A program made the translations under genes and the position numbers. A model generated the notes under the pieces. The model made no database searches, had not been told where the DNA came from, and was given only the letters and a program-made list of their open reading frames with translations. Shown here piece after piece: positions 50,970 through 61,329 of a stretch of DNA of 64,000 bases (its first letter is position 1; the number at the start of each line of letters is the position of its first letter). This stretch comes from Bacillota bacterium (GTDB lineage Bacteria > Bacillota > Clostridia > Oscillospirales > Oscillospiraceae): contig JAUNCL010000004.1 in NCBI GenBank assembly GCA_030535235.1, positions 45,666 to 109,665 on the forward strand, in the 5' to 3' direction.

Positions 50970-51836
50970 GTGGAACCGATCATTGAAATAAAAAATCTCA
51001 CACACATCTACAGCCCCAATACCCCCTTCCAGCAGACGGCTCTGGACGGCATCGACCTGACGGTCTACCGGGGGGAGTACCTGGGGATCATCGGCCGGAC
51101 CGGGTCGGGCAAATCCACCCTGATCCAGCATCTCAACGGCCTCATGAAGCCCACCGCAGGGCAGATCCTCTTTGAGGGACAGGACATCTGGAGCAGCAAG
51201 GCCCTCACCCACAGCATCCGCTTCCAGGTGGGCCTGGTCTTCCAGTACCCCGAATACCAGCTCTTTGAGGAGACCGTCTACAAGGACATCGCCTATGGCC
51301 CCAAAAACATGAAGCTGGAGGAAGCCGAGATCGACCGCCGGGTCCGCCGGGCAGCCGCCTTTGCCGGATTGTCCGACGAGGTTCTTCAGCGCTCCCCCTT
51401 TGAGCTCTCCGGCGGCCAGAAGCGCCGGGTGGCCATCGCCGGCGTCATCGCCATGGAGCCCAAGGTCCTCATCCTGGACGAGCCCACCGCCGGTCTGGAC
51501 CCGGCCGGCTCAGCCAGCATCCTGGCCAACATCGAGGCCTACCGAAAGGCCAACAACGCCACCGTCATCGTGGTCAGCCACTCCATGGAGGACGTGGCCC
51601 GGATCACCGACCGGCTGGTGGTGGTGAGCCACGGGACCCTGCCCTATGTGGGCACCCCCCGGGAGGTCTTCTCCCACGGGGAGGAGCTGGAAAAGCTGGG
51701 GCTGGCCGTCCCCACTATGAACCGGGTCTTCTCCCGGGTCCGGGCCATGGGTGTGGACATCGACCCCGCCGTCTACACGGTGGAGCAGGCCAAAGCCGCC
51801 TTCCTGGAGGCATACCGCAGAAGGGAGGGCGTATAA
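50970..51836 (+). CDS. ecfA2: ECF transporter ATPase A2
   Basis: 288 residues. Walker A GRTGSGKSTLI, Q-loop LVFQYPEYQLFEETV (diagnostic of EcfA2), signature LSGGQKRRVAIAG, Walker B VLILDEPTAGLDP. Starts with GTG at 50970 after GAGGAAAG. Ends with TAA directly abutting the ATG of ecfT. Confidence 0.97.
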   Translation: MEPIIEIKNLTHIYSPNTPFQQTALDGIDLTVYRGEYLGIIGRTGSGKSTLIQHLNGLMKPTAGQILFEGQDIWSSKALTHSIRFQVGLVFQYPEYQLFEETVYKDIAYGPKNMKLEEAEIDRRVRRAAAFAGLSDEVLQRSPFELSGGQKRRVAIAGVIAMEPKVLILDEPTAGLDPAGSASILANIEAYRKANNATVIVVSHSMEDVARITDRLVVVSHGTLPYVGTPREVFSHGEELEKLGLAVPTMNRVFSRVRAMGVDIDPAVYTVEQAKAAFLEAYRRREGV

Positions 51837-52643
51837 ATGGCTCTGAAAGATGTGACCCTGGGCCAGTATTTCCCGGGAAACTCCCTCATCCACCGGCTGG
51901 ACCCCCGGTCCAAGCTGATTTTCACGGTTCTGTACATCATGGTCATCTTCCTGTGCAAGAACCTGGTCTCCTACGGCCTGGTGCTGGCCGTCCTGCTGAT
52001 CCTCATCGGCATCTCCGGGGTAAAGCCCAAGGTCTTTTTGAAGGGCATGAAGCCGGTGGTGTTCATCGTGGCCTTTACCGCCATCCTGAACCTCTTCTAC
52101 ACCGACGGCACCATCATCTGGAGCCTGGGCTTTCTGAAAATCACCCAGGAGGGCGTGTGGAAGGCCTTCTTCATGGTACTCCGCATCCTGATGCTCATCT
52201 CCGCCACTCTGCTGCTGACCTACACCACCTCTCCTATTCTGCTCACCAGCGGGCTGGAGCGCCTTCTCCGCCCCCTGAAAAAGGTGAACTTCCCCGTCCA
52301 TGAACTGGCCATGATGATGAACATCGCCCTGCGCTTCATCCCCACCCTCATCCAGGAGACCGACAAGATCATCTCCGCCCAGAAGGCCCGGGGGGCTGAC
52401 TTCGACAGCGGGAACCTCATGCAGAAGGCCAAGGCCCTCATCCCCATCCTGATCCCCCTGTTCATCTCCTCCTTCCGCCGGGCGGAGGAGCTGGCCATCG
52501 CCATGGAGTGCCGGTGCTATCACGGCGACGAGGGCCGCACCAGCCTCCGCCAGCTGACCATGCACGGCCGGGACTGGGGCTTCCTCCTCTTCACCCTGGT
52601 GCTGACGGCGGGGGTCTGCGTCCTCCGCTTCTTTGGGCTGTAA
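51837..52643 (+). CDS. ecfT: ECF transporter transmembrane subunit T
   Basis: Transmembrane scaffold joining the ATPases to various S-components. 268 residues with five or six TM segments. The coupling helices show the first motif QKARGADFDSG and the second ELAIAMECRCYHG. The N-terminus DPRSKLIFTVLYIMVIFL is typical. No S-component (substrate-binding) gene is adjacent, as usual for shared group II ECF modules. Confidence 0.97.
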   Translation: MALKDVTLGQYFPGNSLIHRLDPRSKLIFTVLYIMVIFLCKNLVSYGLVLAVLLILIGISGVKPKVFLKGMKPVVFIVAFTAILNLFYTDGTIIWSLGFLKITQEGVWKAFFMVLRILMLISATLLLTYTTSPILLTSGLERLLRPLKKVNFPVHELAMMMNIALRFIPTLIQETDKIISAQKARGADFDSGNLMQKAKALIPILIPLFISSFRRAEELAIAMECRCYHGDEGRTSLRQLTMHGRDWGFLLFTLVLTAGVCVLRFFGL

Positions 52644-52659
52644 CAAGGAGGATTCCCCC

Positions 52660-53412
52660 ATGCGAAACATTGCTTTGACCCTGATGTACGACGGCACCAA
52701 CTACCACGGCTGGCAGGTCCAGAAACGGGACGTCACCGTGGCGGAGACCCTGGAAAAAGCCCTGGCCCTGGTGGTCTGCCACCCGGTGAAGTGCACCGGC
52801 GCCGGCCGCACCGACGCCGGCGTCCACGCCGAGACCTATGTGGCCAACTTCCGCACCACCTCCACCATCCCCTGCGACCGGCTCCCCCTGGCGGTAAACA
52901 CCCGCCTGCCGGGAGATATCGTGGTGGTCAAGGCCACCGAGGTCCCCGAGGACTTCAACGCCATCGGAAGCTGCATCCAAAAGGAATACACCTACCGCAT
53001 CTACAACTCCCGCATCCGCAACGCCTTCCTGGTCAACCGGGTCTGGTTCTATCCCAAGCACCTGGACGAGACCGTGATGCAGAAGGCCGCCTCCCACTTT
53101 GTGGGGACCCACGACTTCGCCTGTGTCCGCTCTGTGGGCACTGAAACGAAAACCACCGTCCGCACCGTCCGCTACTTCGACATCTCCCGGGAGGGGGACA
53201 TGATCTCCTGCCGGGTGTGCGCCGACGGCTTCCTTTACAACATGGTCCGGGCCATGGTTGGCACCTGCGTCTACGCCTCCGAGGGTAAGATATCCCCCGA
53301 CGATATCCCCGCCCTGCTGGCAGGCAAAAACCGCACCGACGCCGGTCCCACCGCCCCGCCCCAGGGCCTGTACATGACCAAGCTTTGGTACCCCGTGCCG
53401 GAGCTCCCCTGA
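52660..53412 (+). CDS. truA: tRNA pseudouridine(38-40) synthase TruA
   Basis: Makes pseudouridine in the tRNA anticodon stem-loop. 250 residues. Catalytic Asp in GAGRTDAGVHAETYV (about residue 51), with YDGTNYHGWQVQ at the start. ATG at 52660 with AAGGAGG. The order ecfA1-ecfA2-ecfT-truA matches Firmicutes, where it usually continues into rplM-rpsI; here those ribosomal genes are absent from the following 11 kb. Confidence 0.97.
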   Translation: MRNIALTLMYDGTNYHGWQVQKRDVTVAETLEKALALVVCHPVKCTGAGRTDAGVHAETYVANFRTTSTIPCDRLPLAVNTRLPGDIVVVKATEVPEDFNAIGSCIQKEYTYRIYNSRIRNAFLVNRVWFYPKHLDETVMQKAASHFVGTHDFACVRSVGTETKTTVRTVRYFDISREGDMISCRVCADGFLYNMVRAMVGTCVYASEGKISPDDIPALLAGKNRTDAGPTAPPQGLYMTKLWYPVPELP

Positions 53413-53427
53413 TTTCGGAGGCCTGTT

Positions 53428-54597
53428 ATGAGCAAACTGCAAACCCTGAAAACTTCCCTGACCCCCAGGCAGCGGGTGATCCTGCTCATCGCCGCTGCCG
53501 TGATCCTCTTCGGTCTCCTGACCGCCACTGTCTTCCGGGACAGCGCCGCCACCGCCTTTCGGCGGATGACCTTCTCCGAGGGAAAGGACGACTTCTCCCA
53601 CAACGCCCAGTCCAACAGCCTCTTTCTGGGAGTGGACAACAACCTGCTGGTCTGCACCCAGACCCAGATCCAGGTTTTCTCCCCCACCGGCGCCGTGGAG
53701 CTGAAAGAGTCCGTAGGCATGACCTCCCCCGCCCTGAACAACGCCGGGGAATTCACCGTGGTCTATGACGTGGGCGGCCAGCAGCTTAGGGTCATCCAAG
53801 GGGAAAAGCTGGTCAACAAGCTGGAATTGCCCGCGGAGGAATCCCTGATCTGCGCCACCGTCAACGACAAGGGCTGGGTGGCCGTCACCAGTAAGGTCAG
53901 CGGCTACAAGGCCGTGGTCAACGTCTACAACCCCTCCTTTGAGTCCGTCCTGTCCATCCGCCTGTCCAGCCGGTATATCTCCGACGCCGTGGTCACCCCC
54001 GACTGCCGGGGGGTTTATCTGATCTCTCCCGGGCAGGCTGACGGCTCCTTTGAAAACACCCTGCTGTACTACACCTTCTCCTCCCGGGAGGAGCCCACCA
54101 AAACCATCTCCCTGGGCTCCAATGTGGTCCTGTCCATCCTCAGCGGCGGCAAATGCTGGATCCTGGGGGACCAGAGCTTGCTGGTCCTGGACTCCAGCGG
54201 CGTCATCACCGCCAGCTACGACTACGAGGGCCAGTACCTGAAAATGGCCTCCCTCCAGGGGAACGATTTCGCCGCCCTCTTCCTCTCCCGGTCCTCCTCG
54301 GGCAGCGCGGGCGCTCTGGTCACCGTGGATGACAACGGCAAGGAGCTGGGCCGCCTGATCGTGGAGGGTCAGACCTCCGCCCTGGCCGCCCAGGGCAGCG
54401 ACGTGGCCGTCCTCACCACCGGCGAGATCATCACCGCCGACCGGAAGCTGAACAAATACCGGGCCGAGCCCAACCAGCGAGGGATCCGCAACATCGCCGT
54501 CTATAAGGACGGCAGCATGGCCCTGGTCAGCAGCTCCACAGTGAGCCTCTACTTCCCCTCGGGCCCCAAAATCACCAACGAGGAGGCGGAATCATGA
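53428..54597 (+). CDS. DUF5711 family protein, membrane-anchored beta-propeller-like
   Basis: 389 residues. One N-terminal transmembrane anchor at about 16-37 (RVILLIAAAVILFGLLTATV). The extracellular part has a regular series of beta repeats (LFLGVDNNLLVCTQTQIQVF, EFTVVYDVGGQQLRVI, GWVAVTSKVSGYKAVVNVY, SMALVSSSTVSLYFPSG), which reads as a seven- or eight-bladed propeller. Matches DUF5711 clostridial proteins of unknown role. Overlaps the CvpA gene (ATGA). Confidence 0.8.
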   Translation: MSKLQTLKTSLTPRQRVILLIAAAVILFGLLTATVFRDSAATAFRRMTFSEGKDDFSHNAQSNSLFLGVDNNLLVCTQTQIQVFSPTGAVELKESVGMTSPALNNAGEFTVVYDVGGQQLRVIQGEKLVNKLELPAEESLICATVNDKGWVAVTSKVSGYKAVVNVYNPSFESVLSIRLSSRYISDAVVTPDCRGVYLISPGQADGSFENTLLYYTFSSREEPTKTISLGSNVVLSILSGGKCWILGDQSLLVLDSSGVITASYDYEGQYLKMASLQGNDFAALFLSRSSSGSAGALVTVDDNGKELGRLIVEGQTSALAAQGSDVAVLTTGEIITADRKLNKYRAEPNQRGIRNIAVYKDGSMALVSSSTVSLYFPSGPKITNEEAES

Positions 54598-55091
54598 CCC
54601 TCACCGCCTCTCTCCTGCTGGACCTTGTGATCCTCATCCTGCTGGTCTGGTTCACCGTCCTGGGCCTGCGCCGGGGCTTCGTGCTGACCCTCTGCTCCCT
54701 GCTGGCAGCGGTGCTGGGGTTTGCCGGGGGCTGGTATCTCTCCGCCCACCAGGCGGAGCTCCTCCTCCCCCTGTTCAGCAATCAGCTGACCCCCGCTGCC
54801 GCCCTGCTGACCGCCAAAGCCCTCCTCTTCCTGGTGGGCTTCGTGGGGACCCAGCTGGTCTGGTCCCTCCTCTGCCACGCCCTCCATCTGGTGACCAAGC
54901 TGCCCGGCCTCCACTTTCTCAACAAGGCCATGGGCGGCCTGCTGGGTCTGGCCAAGGGCATCCTCATCCTGCTGGTGGCCCGCTGGGTCCTGTGTACCCT
55001 GCTGGGCTGGATCCCCCCGGAGGTGGCCGAAGGAAGCTGGTTCTTTACCTTTGCTTCCTCCCTTCCCTCCCTTTCCCTGCCGGGAAACTGA
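54594..55091 (+). CDS. CvpA family membrane protein
   Basis: 165 residues with four hydrophobic segments (LLLDLVILILLVWFTVLGL, LTLCSLLAAVLGFAGGWYL, ALLFLVGFVGTQLVWSLLC, GLLGLAKGILILLVARWVL). The overall pattern with RRGF and NKAMGGLLGLAKG is that of CvpA/YshB proteins. In other bacteria CvpA affects colicin V production and envelope homeostasis; the mechanism is unclear. Co-translated with the DUF5711 gene. Confidence 0.85.
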   Translation: MTLTASLLLDLVILILLVWFTVLGLRRGFVLTLCSLLAAVLGFAGGWYLSAHQAELLLPLFSNQLTPAAALLTAKALLFLVGFVGTQLVWSLLCHALHLVTKLPGLHFLNKAMGGLLGLAKGILILLVARWVLCTLLGWIPPEVAEGSWFFTFASSLPSLSLPGN

Positions 55092-55176
55092 CCTTTCTCC
55101 CCTTCATTCACACCCAATTCACAAACCCATGCTACCATGGGCAGCAAACGATCCCCTATGTAAGGAGTGAACGCCT

Positions 55177-57540
<2,364 letters not shown>

Positions 57541-57552
57541 CCGAACCCATAC

Positions 57553-57590
57553 AAAATCCCCGCTTGCGTTTCGTGCAAGCGGGGATTTTT
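57553..57590. terminator. Bidirectional terminator
   Basis: Arms AAAATCCCCGCTTGC and GCAAGCGGGGATTTTT, 7-nt loop, between convergent genes. Confidence 0.95.
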
Positions 57591-57593
57591 GCG

Positions 57594-57995
57594 TTATCCG
57601 TTGACCACATAGCCATTGACGGTGACGAAGGCCACCTCGGTGCCCAGGTCGTCGCTGACCTTCACCTCATAGAAGCAGACCCGCTTCCCGTCCTTCACCT
57701 GCCGGGCCTCGGCGGTGAGGTACTTGCCCTGGGCCGATTTCAAAAAGGTGATCTGGGAGGCCTGGGTGACCACATCCCGCCCCCTCTGGTTGGCGGCCAC
57801 GGCGAAGGCGAAGTCCGCCAGGGTGAACACTGCGCCCCCCATGGGGATGCCCAGGGCGTTGCAGTGGCGGGGCTGGATCTCCATGGAGCACCTGGCATAG
57901 CCATAGGACGCCTCCTCAATGACCGCCCCCAGGCCGTCAGCCACAAAGAGATCGTGGATAAATTTTTCTTTCAGTTGGTTCAGGTCCTCAGCCAT
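57594..57995 (-). CDS. Hotdog-fold thioesterase (PaaI family)
   Basis: 133 residues. Hydrolyses acyl-CoA thioesters. HCNALGIPMGGAVFTLADF (about 44-62) carries the His/Asn/Gly and Asp of the PaaI active site, then FLKSAQGKYLTAEAR (beta region). Single-domain hotdog of normal length. The acyl group is unknown. Monocistronic. Confidence 0.9.
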   Translation of the reverse strand: MAEDLNQLKEKFIHDLFVADGLGAVIEEASYGYARCSMEIQPRHCNALGIPMGGAVFTLADFAFAVAANQRGRDVVTQASQITFLKSAQGKYLTAEARQVKDGKRVCFYEVKVSDDLGTEVAFVTVNGYVVNG

Positions 57996-58072
57996 AGGAC
58001 GCGCCTCCTTGCCTTAGTTTTTCTCCCTCACTTTACGCCATCTTTCCCGACTTGTCAATCTGAATTCCCCTG

Positions 58073-58101
58073 TTGACAAATCCGCTCCCCTGTGGTACAT
58101 T
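58073..58101 (+). promoter_or_regulatory. Promoter of the GntR-ABC operon
   Basis: TTGACA, 17 nt, TACATT. An inverted repeat starts 10 nt downstream of the -10 element. Confidence 0.8.
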
Positions 58102-58110
58102 AGTCTCATG

Positions 58111-58136
58111 GTTAGTTAGTGAAGTAATTAACTAAC
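58111..58136 (+). promoter_or_regulatory. Operator palindrome of the GntR/YtrA-type regulator
   Basis: Perfect 8-bp inverted repeat GTTAGTTA-N10-TAACTAAC placed at about +3 to +28, just upstream of AAGGAGG. Position and symmetry suit an autorepressor site of the GntR protein encoded next. Confidence 0.65.
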
Positions 58137-58155
58137 AATCCAAGGAGGTGACGCC

Positions 58156-58524
58156 ATGCCGTTCCAAGGCGAAAAGCCTATCTTTCTCCAGCTGGCGGAA
58201 CAGCTGGAAGCCGGTATCCTCTCCGGGGCCTACCCGGAGGAAAGCCAGGTGCCGTCCATCACGGAATTCGCGGCCACCTATAAAATCAACCCCGCCACCG
58301 CTCTGAAGGGAATCAACCTGCTGGTCAACGACGGCCTGCTCTACAAGAAGCGGGGCATCGGCATGTTCGTGGCCCAGGGGGCCCAGGCAGCCCTGCGCCG
58401 GCGGCGGTCAGAGGATTTTTATCACGACTATGTAGAAAAGCTGGTGCGGGAGGCCAAAAACCTGGGGCTGTCCCTGGACCAACTCACCGAACTCATTCAA
58501 AGGGGGTACTACGATGGCAATTGA
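58156..58524 (+). CDS. GntR-family regulator, YtrA type
   Basis: 122 residues. Winged helix-turn-helix at 5-75 (PIFLQLAEQLEAGILSGAYP, SVPSITEFAATYKINPATA-like region, VNDGLLYKKRGIGMFV), then a short helical dimerisation tail of about 45 residues, as in YtrA proteins that control ABC exporters. The start of the ABC gene lies inside its last codons, so it regulates and is translated with its own operon. The likely operator lies at 58111-58136. Confidence 0.92.
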   Translation: MPFQGEKPIFLQLAEQLEAGILSGAYPEESQVPSITEFAATYKINPATALKGINLLVNDGLLYKKRGIGMFVAQGAQAALRRRRSEDFYHDYVEKLVREAKNLGLSLDQLTELIQRGYYDGN

Positions 58525-59395
58525 ATTGCGGAACATTACAAAAACCTTTGGAAAGACCCGGGCCCTGGACCAGGTCTCCCTGACCCTGGAAGAGGGCCAT
58601 ATCTACGGGCTTCTGGGGAACAACGGCGCGGGCAAGACCACCCTCCTCAGCATCCTCACCGACCGGCAGCTGCCCGACAGCGGTCAGGTGCTCATTGACG
58701 GCCTCCCTGCCCGAAACAACGACACAGCCCTTGGACGGGTCTTCCTGGTGGGAGAGCAGAACTTCTTCCCCGATGACATGAAGGTCAAAAAGGCCCTGGC
58801 CACCGTCCCCCTCTTCTACCCCTCCTTCGACCGGGACTACGCCATGAAGCTGACCCGACAGTTCGGACTTCCCCTGAAAAAGAAGCTCACCGCCCTGTCC
58901 ACCGGCTATTCCTCCATCTTCCGGCTGATTCTGGGCCTCAGCGTCAACACCCCCTACGTCATCTTCGACGAGCCGGTGCTGGGGCTGGACGCCCAGAACC
59001 GGGACCTCTTCTACCGGCTGCTGGTGGAGAAGTTCGCCGAGGGAGGGACCACCTTTATCATCTCCACCCACCTGATCGACGAGGTGGAGAACCTCATCGA
59101 GCACACCATCATCCTCCGGGAGGGCCGGGTCCTGCGGGACGCTCCCACCGAGGCGCTCACCGACAACGCCTATTCCATCTCCGGTCCCGCCGGACTGGTG
59201 GACGCCTACGCGGCGGACAGAACCGTCCTCACCAGCCGCAGCCTGGGCGGCCTGAAAACCGTCAGCATTCAGGGCCGTCCCGACGAACAGCTTCCCCCGG
59301 GGCTGGAGGGCAGCCGGATGCGCCTCCAGGACTATTTCATCAGCCTCCAGGAAGCGGAGGACGCCGCCCAAGAGAGAAAGGAGATCACACAATGA
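58514..59395 (+). CDS. ABC transporter ATPase (YtrB-like) with unusual signature
   Basis: 293 residues. Walker A GNNGAGKTTLLS (about 38), Walker B YVIFDEPVLGLD and STHLIDEVE for the H-loop. The signature motif, usually LSGGQ, reads LSTGYSSIFRL. Reduced signatures of this kind occur in GntR-linked ABC-2 exporters. Pairs with the permease that follows by a 4-nt overlap. Confidence 0.9.
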   Translation: MAIELRNITKTFGKTRALDQVSLTLEEGHIYGLLGNNGAGKTTLLSILTDRQLPDSGQVLIDGLPARNNDTALGRVFLVGEQNFFPDDMKVKKALATVPLFYPSFDRDYAMKLTRQFGLPLKKKLTALSTGYSSIFRLILGLSVNTPYVIFDEPVLGLDAQNRDLFYRLLVEKFAEGGTTFIISTHLIDEVENLIEHTIILREGRVLRDAPTEALTDNAYSISGPAGLVDAYAADRTVLTSRSLGGLKTVSIQGRPDEQLPPGLEGSRMRLQDYFISLQEAEDAAQERKEITQ

Positions 59396-60150
59396 CCATG
59401 CGTTTGAAACCCATTCTCCGGTATCAGCTCCGGGATTACCTGTCCAGCGGGGCTGTCCTCTTTCTGGTAAACGTCATCCTCTTCCTCGCCGCCTTCGTCG
59501 GACTGATCTCCTTCGGAACCGGTGATTCGGAGGTCTCTATCGCCAGCTACGGCTTTACCTGTGCCATTTTCATGTTCGTCTTCGGCATTGTGGTCCCCCG
59601 TCAGTCCATGCGGATCGGCGTGCAGCTGGGGATATGCCGCCGGACCACCTTCCTGGGTTCCCTGCTCAGCACGGCCATCGCCGCCCTGGTCCTGGCCGCC
59701 GCCGGCGAGCTCCTGCTGACCCTGCTCCAGGTCATGACCGCCTCCCTCCCCAACCTCTATGTGGGGGATCTTTACGCCATGCTGTACCAGGACATGGCTG
59801 TCCTGACTCCGGGCCAGCATCTGATCTCCCTCCTCTTTTCCGCCTGTCTGATGCTCTTCTGCTGGACCGCCGGGTGCTTCTTCACCTTCCTGTTCTGGCG
59901 GCTGAATAAAATCGGCTGCGTCATCGCCGGCATCTCCATCCCCGTGGTCCTCAATGTGGTTCCCGCCCTCCTGTACTACTACAGCCGGCCCCTGGCGCCC
60001 CTGGTCAGCTTTTTGAACCTCCTGGCCACCCGCGCCGCAGCCTCCCCCTGGTTCGCCATGGGTCTGTTCCTGGTCCTGGCCGGGATCATCACCCTGATCT
60101 GTTGGCTGCTTGTCCGGCGGGCCAACCTCCGGGGAACCCCCTTGAAGTGA
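59392..60150 (+). CDS. ABC-2 type permease
   Basis: 252 residues, six hydrophobic segments (LFLVNVILFLAAFVGLI, YGFTCAIFMFVFGIVV, STAIAALVLAAAGELLLTLL, ISLLFSACLMLFCWTAGCFF, IGCVIAGISIPVVLNVVPAL and GLFLVLAGIITLICWLLV). Co-translated with the ATPase. Export of an antibiotic, peptide or lipid is the usual role of this type; the cargo cannot be told. Confidence 0.85.
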   Translation: MTMRLKPILRYQLRDYLSSGAVLFLVNVILFLAAFVGLISFGTGDSEVSIASYGFTCAIFMFVFGIVVPRQSMRIGVQLGICRRTTFLGSLLSTAIAALVLAAAGELLLTLLQVMTASLPNLYVGDLYAMLYQDMAVLTPGQHLISLLFSACLMLFCWTAGCFFTFLFWRLNKIGCVIAGISIPVVLNVVPALLYYYSRPLAPLVSFLNLLATRAAASPWFAMGLFLVLAGIITLICWLLVRRANLRGTPLK

Positions 60151-60175
60151 GTTTCCCCTTTCTGGCGACCGGTCA

Positions 60176-60204
60176 TTGCGAAAGTCCGGCGGCTGGTGTA
60201 AAAT
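60176..60204 (+). promoter_or_regulatory. Promoter of the zincin gene
   Basis: TTGCGA, 17 nt, TAAAAT, 29 nt before the ATG. Confidence 0.65.
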
Positions 60205-60233
60205 AGAGAAAATCAAAGGCAGGAGGACATGCC

Positions 60234-60623
60234 ATGGAATACACCTTTGACCAAGTGGCCGACATGCTGGATGAGATGGCCGAGCAGTTTCCCCCGGTGT
60301 TCTTTGAGGAGCTCAACGGCGGGATCCTCCTGGAGGAGGAGGCCAAGGAGGACCCTCTCTTCCCACCGGGTGAGATGTTTTTCATGGGAGAATACATCCA
60401 GGACGGCTATCTGGGCCGGTCCATCAACCTGTACTACGGCTCCTTCTTGGCCTCCGCCCGGAACGAGGACTGGGACGAGGAGACCTGGCGGCAGGAGCTC
60501 TACACCACCCTGGCCCACGAGCTGACCCACCATGTGGAGTCCCTGGCCAACGCCCACGGCCTGGATGACAAGGACGAGGAGGATATGCTGCGCTACCTGA
60601 AGGAGTTCGGGATGCTGGAATAA
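60234..60623 (+). CDS. Zincin-like metallopeptidase (DUF1025 family)
   Basis: 129 residues. HELTHHVESLANAHG at about 98-112 is the HExxHxxE zinc motif. The opening FDQVADMLDEMAEQFPPVFF and the INLYYGSFL strand fit the compact minimal zincin family. No signal peptide; substrate unknown. SD GCAGGAGG. Followed by a 238-nt gap containing a weak hairpin (CAAAAAGTT/AACTTTTTG, about 60684-60725) and the sepF promoter. Confidence 0.88.
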   Translation: MEYTFDQVADMLDEMAEQFPPVFFEELNGGILLEEEAKEDPLFPPGEMFFMGEYIQDGYLGRSINLYYGSFLASARNEDWDEETWRQELYTTLAHELTHHVESLANAHGLDDKDEEDMLRYLKEFGMLE

Positions 60624-60753
60624 CCCCCTCCGATCCCCGGGTCAGGTTTCTCCCTTCTCCGCCGGAAAATCCGGTATCATTCCAAAAAGTTACAGAATGG
60701 TATCAATATATAGAAACTTTTTGTCTCTCAGCCCAAAATATTCCCGAAATCCC

Positions 60754-60782
60754 TTGAAATCGCTCGTGATTTGTAGTATTAT
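60754..60782 (+). promoter_or_regulatory. sepF promoter
   Basis: TTGAAA, 17 nt, TATTAT, 80 nt before the ATG. The gap is AT-rich. Confidence 0.65.
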
Positions 60783-60861
60783 ATACAAAATGCTTAAATG
60801 CACGCATGGTGTCCGTTTTTTGGGACCGTGATTACGGGAGAGATTATAGAGGAGGTTGCAC

Positions 60862-61266
60862 ATGGGACTGTTTAGCGCACTGCGGCGGAAAGCGCCGGAA
60901 GAGGACCTGTACGAAGATTACGAGGATAACTACGAATACGAAGAGGAACAGGCCTGGGAAGACGAAGGCGTTCAGCCGATCCACAGTGTCGCTGACATGC
61001 GCGTGGTGGTGGTGCAGCCCCGGGAGTATAAGGACGCTTCCCGGGTGGCCGATCATCTGCGCGATATGAAGTTCGTGGTTCTGAACCTGGGCAAGACCGA
61101 CCACGATGTGGCTCGCCGTCTGCTGGACTTTGTCTCCGGCGTCATCTTCTCTGAGAACGGCCACATCATGAAGGTCGCCACCAACGTCTATGTTGTGGCT
61201 CCCTACTTTGTGGAACTGAAAGATATCTCCGGCGAGAGCAAGCGCGGCGGTGATCTGTACTTCTAA
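60862..61266 (+). CDS. sepF: Cell division protein SepF
   Basis: Membrane-linked ring-forming protein that anchors and aligns FtsZ filaments. 134 residues: a short amphipathic N-terminus (MGLFSALRRK), an acidic Tyr/Glu-rich linker (about 12-38), and the SepF core with VVVVQPREYKDASRVADHL, VVLNLGKTDHDVARRLLDFV and SGVIFSENGHIMKVATNVYV. The ATG at 60862 follows GAGGAGG. Stands alone here, not with ylmE/ylmG or divIVA as in Bacillus. Confidence 0.95.
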   Translation: MGLFSALRRKAPEEDLYEDYEDNYEYEEEQAWEDEGVQPIHSVADMRVVVVQPREYKDASRVADHLRDMKFVVLNLGKTDHDVARRLLDFVSGVIFSENGHIMKVATNVYVVAPYFVELKDISGESKRGGDLYF

Positions 61267-61283
61267 TCCCCTCTCAGCAATTT

Positions 61284-61319
61284 CAAACAGGAGCATGGAA
61301 AACCATGCTCCTGTTTTTT
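61284..61319. terminator. Bidirectional terminator
   Basis: Perfect stem AAACAGGAGCATGG with an AAAA loop, followed by T6; between the convergent sepF and Crp/Fnr genes. Confidence 0.95.
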
Positions 61320-61329
61320 CTGGATGTAA

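Noticed and set aside
60684-60725. Hairpin after the zincin gene
   Set aside because: Nine-bp AT-rich arms with a 20-nt loop and no T-run; too weak to call a terminator.
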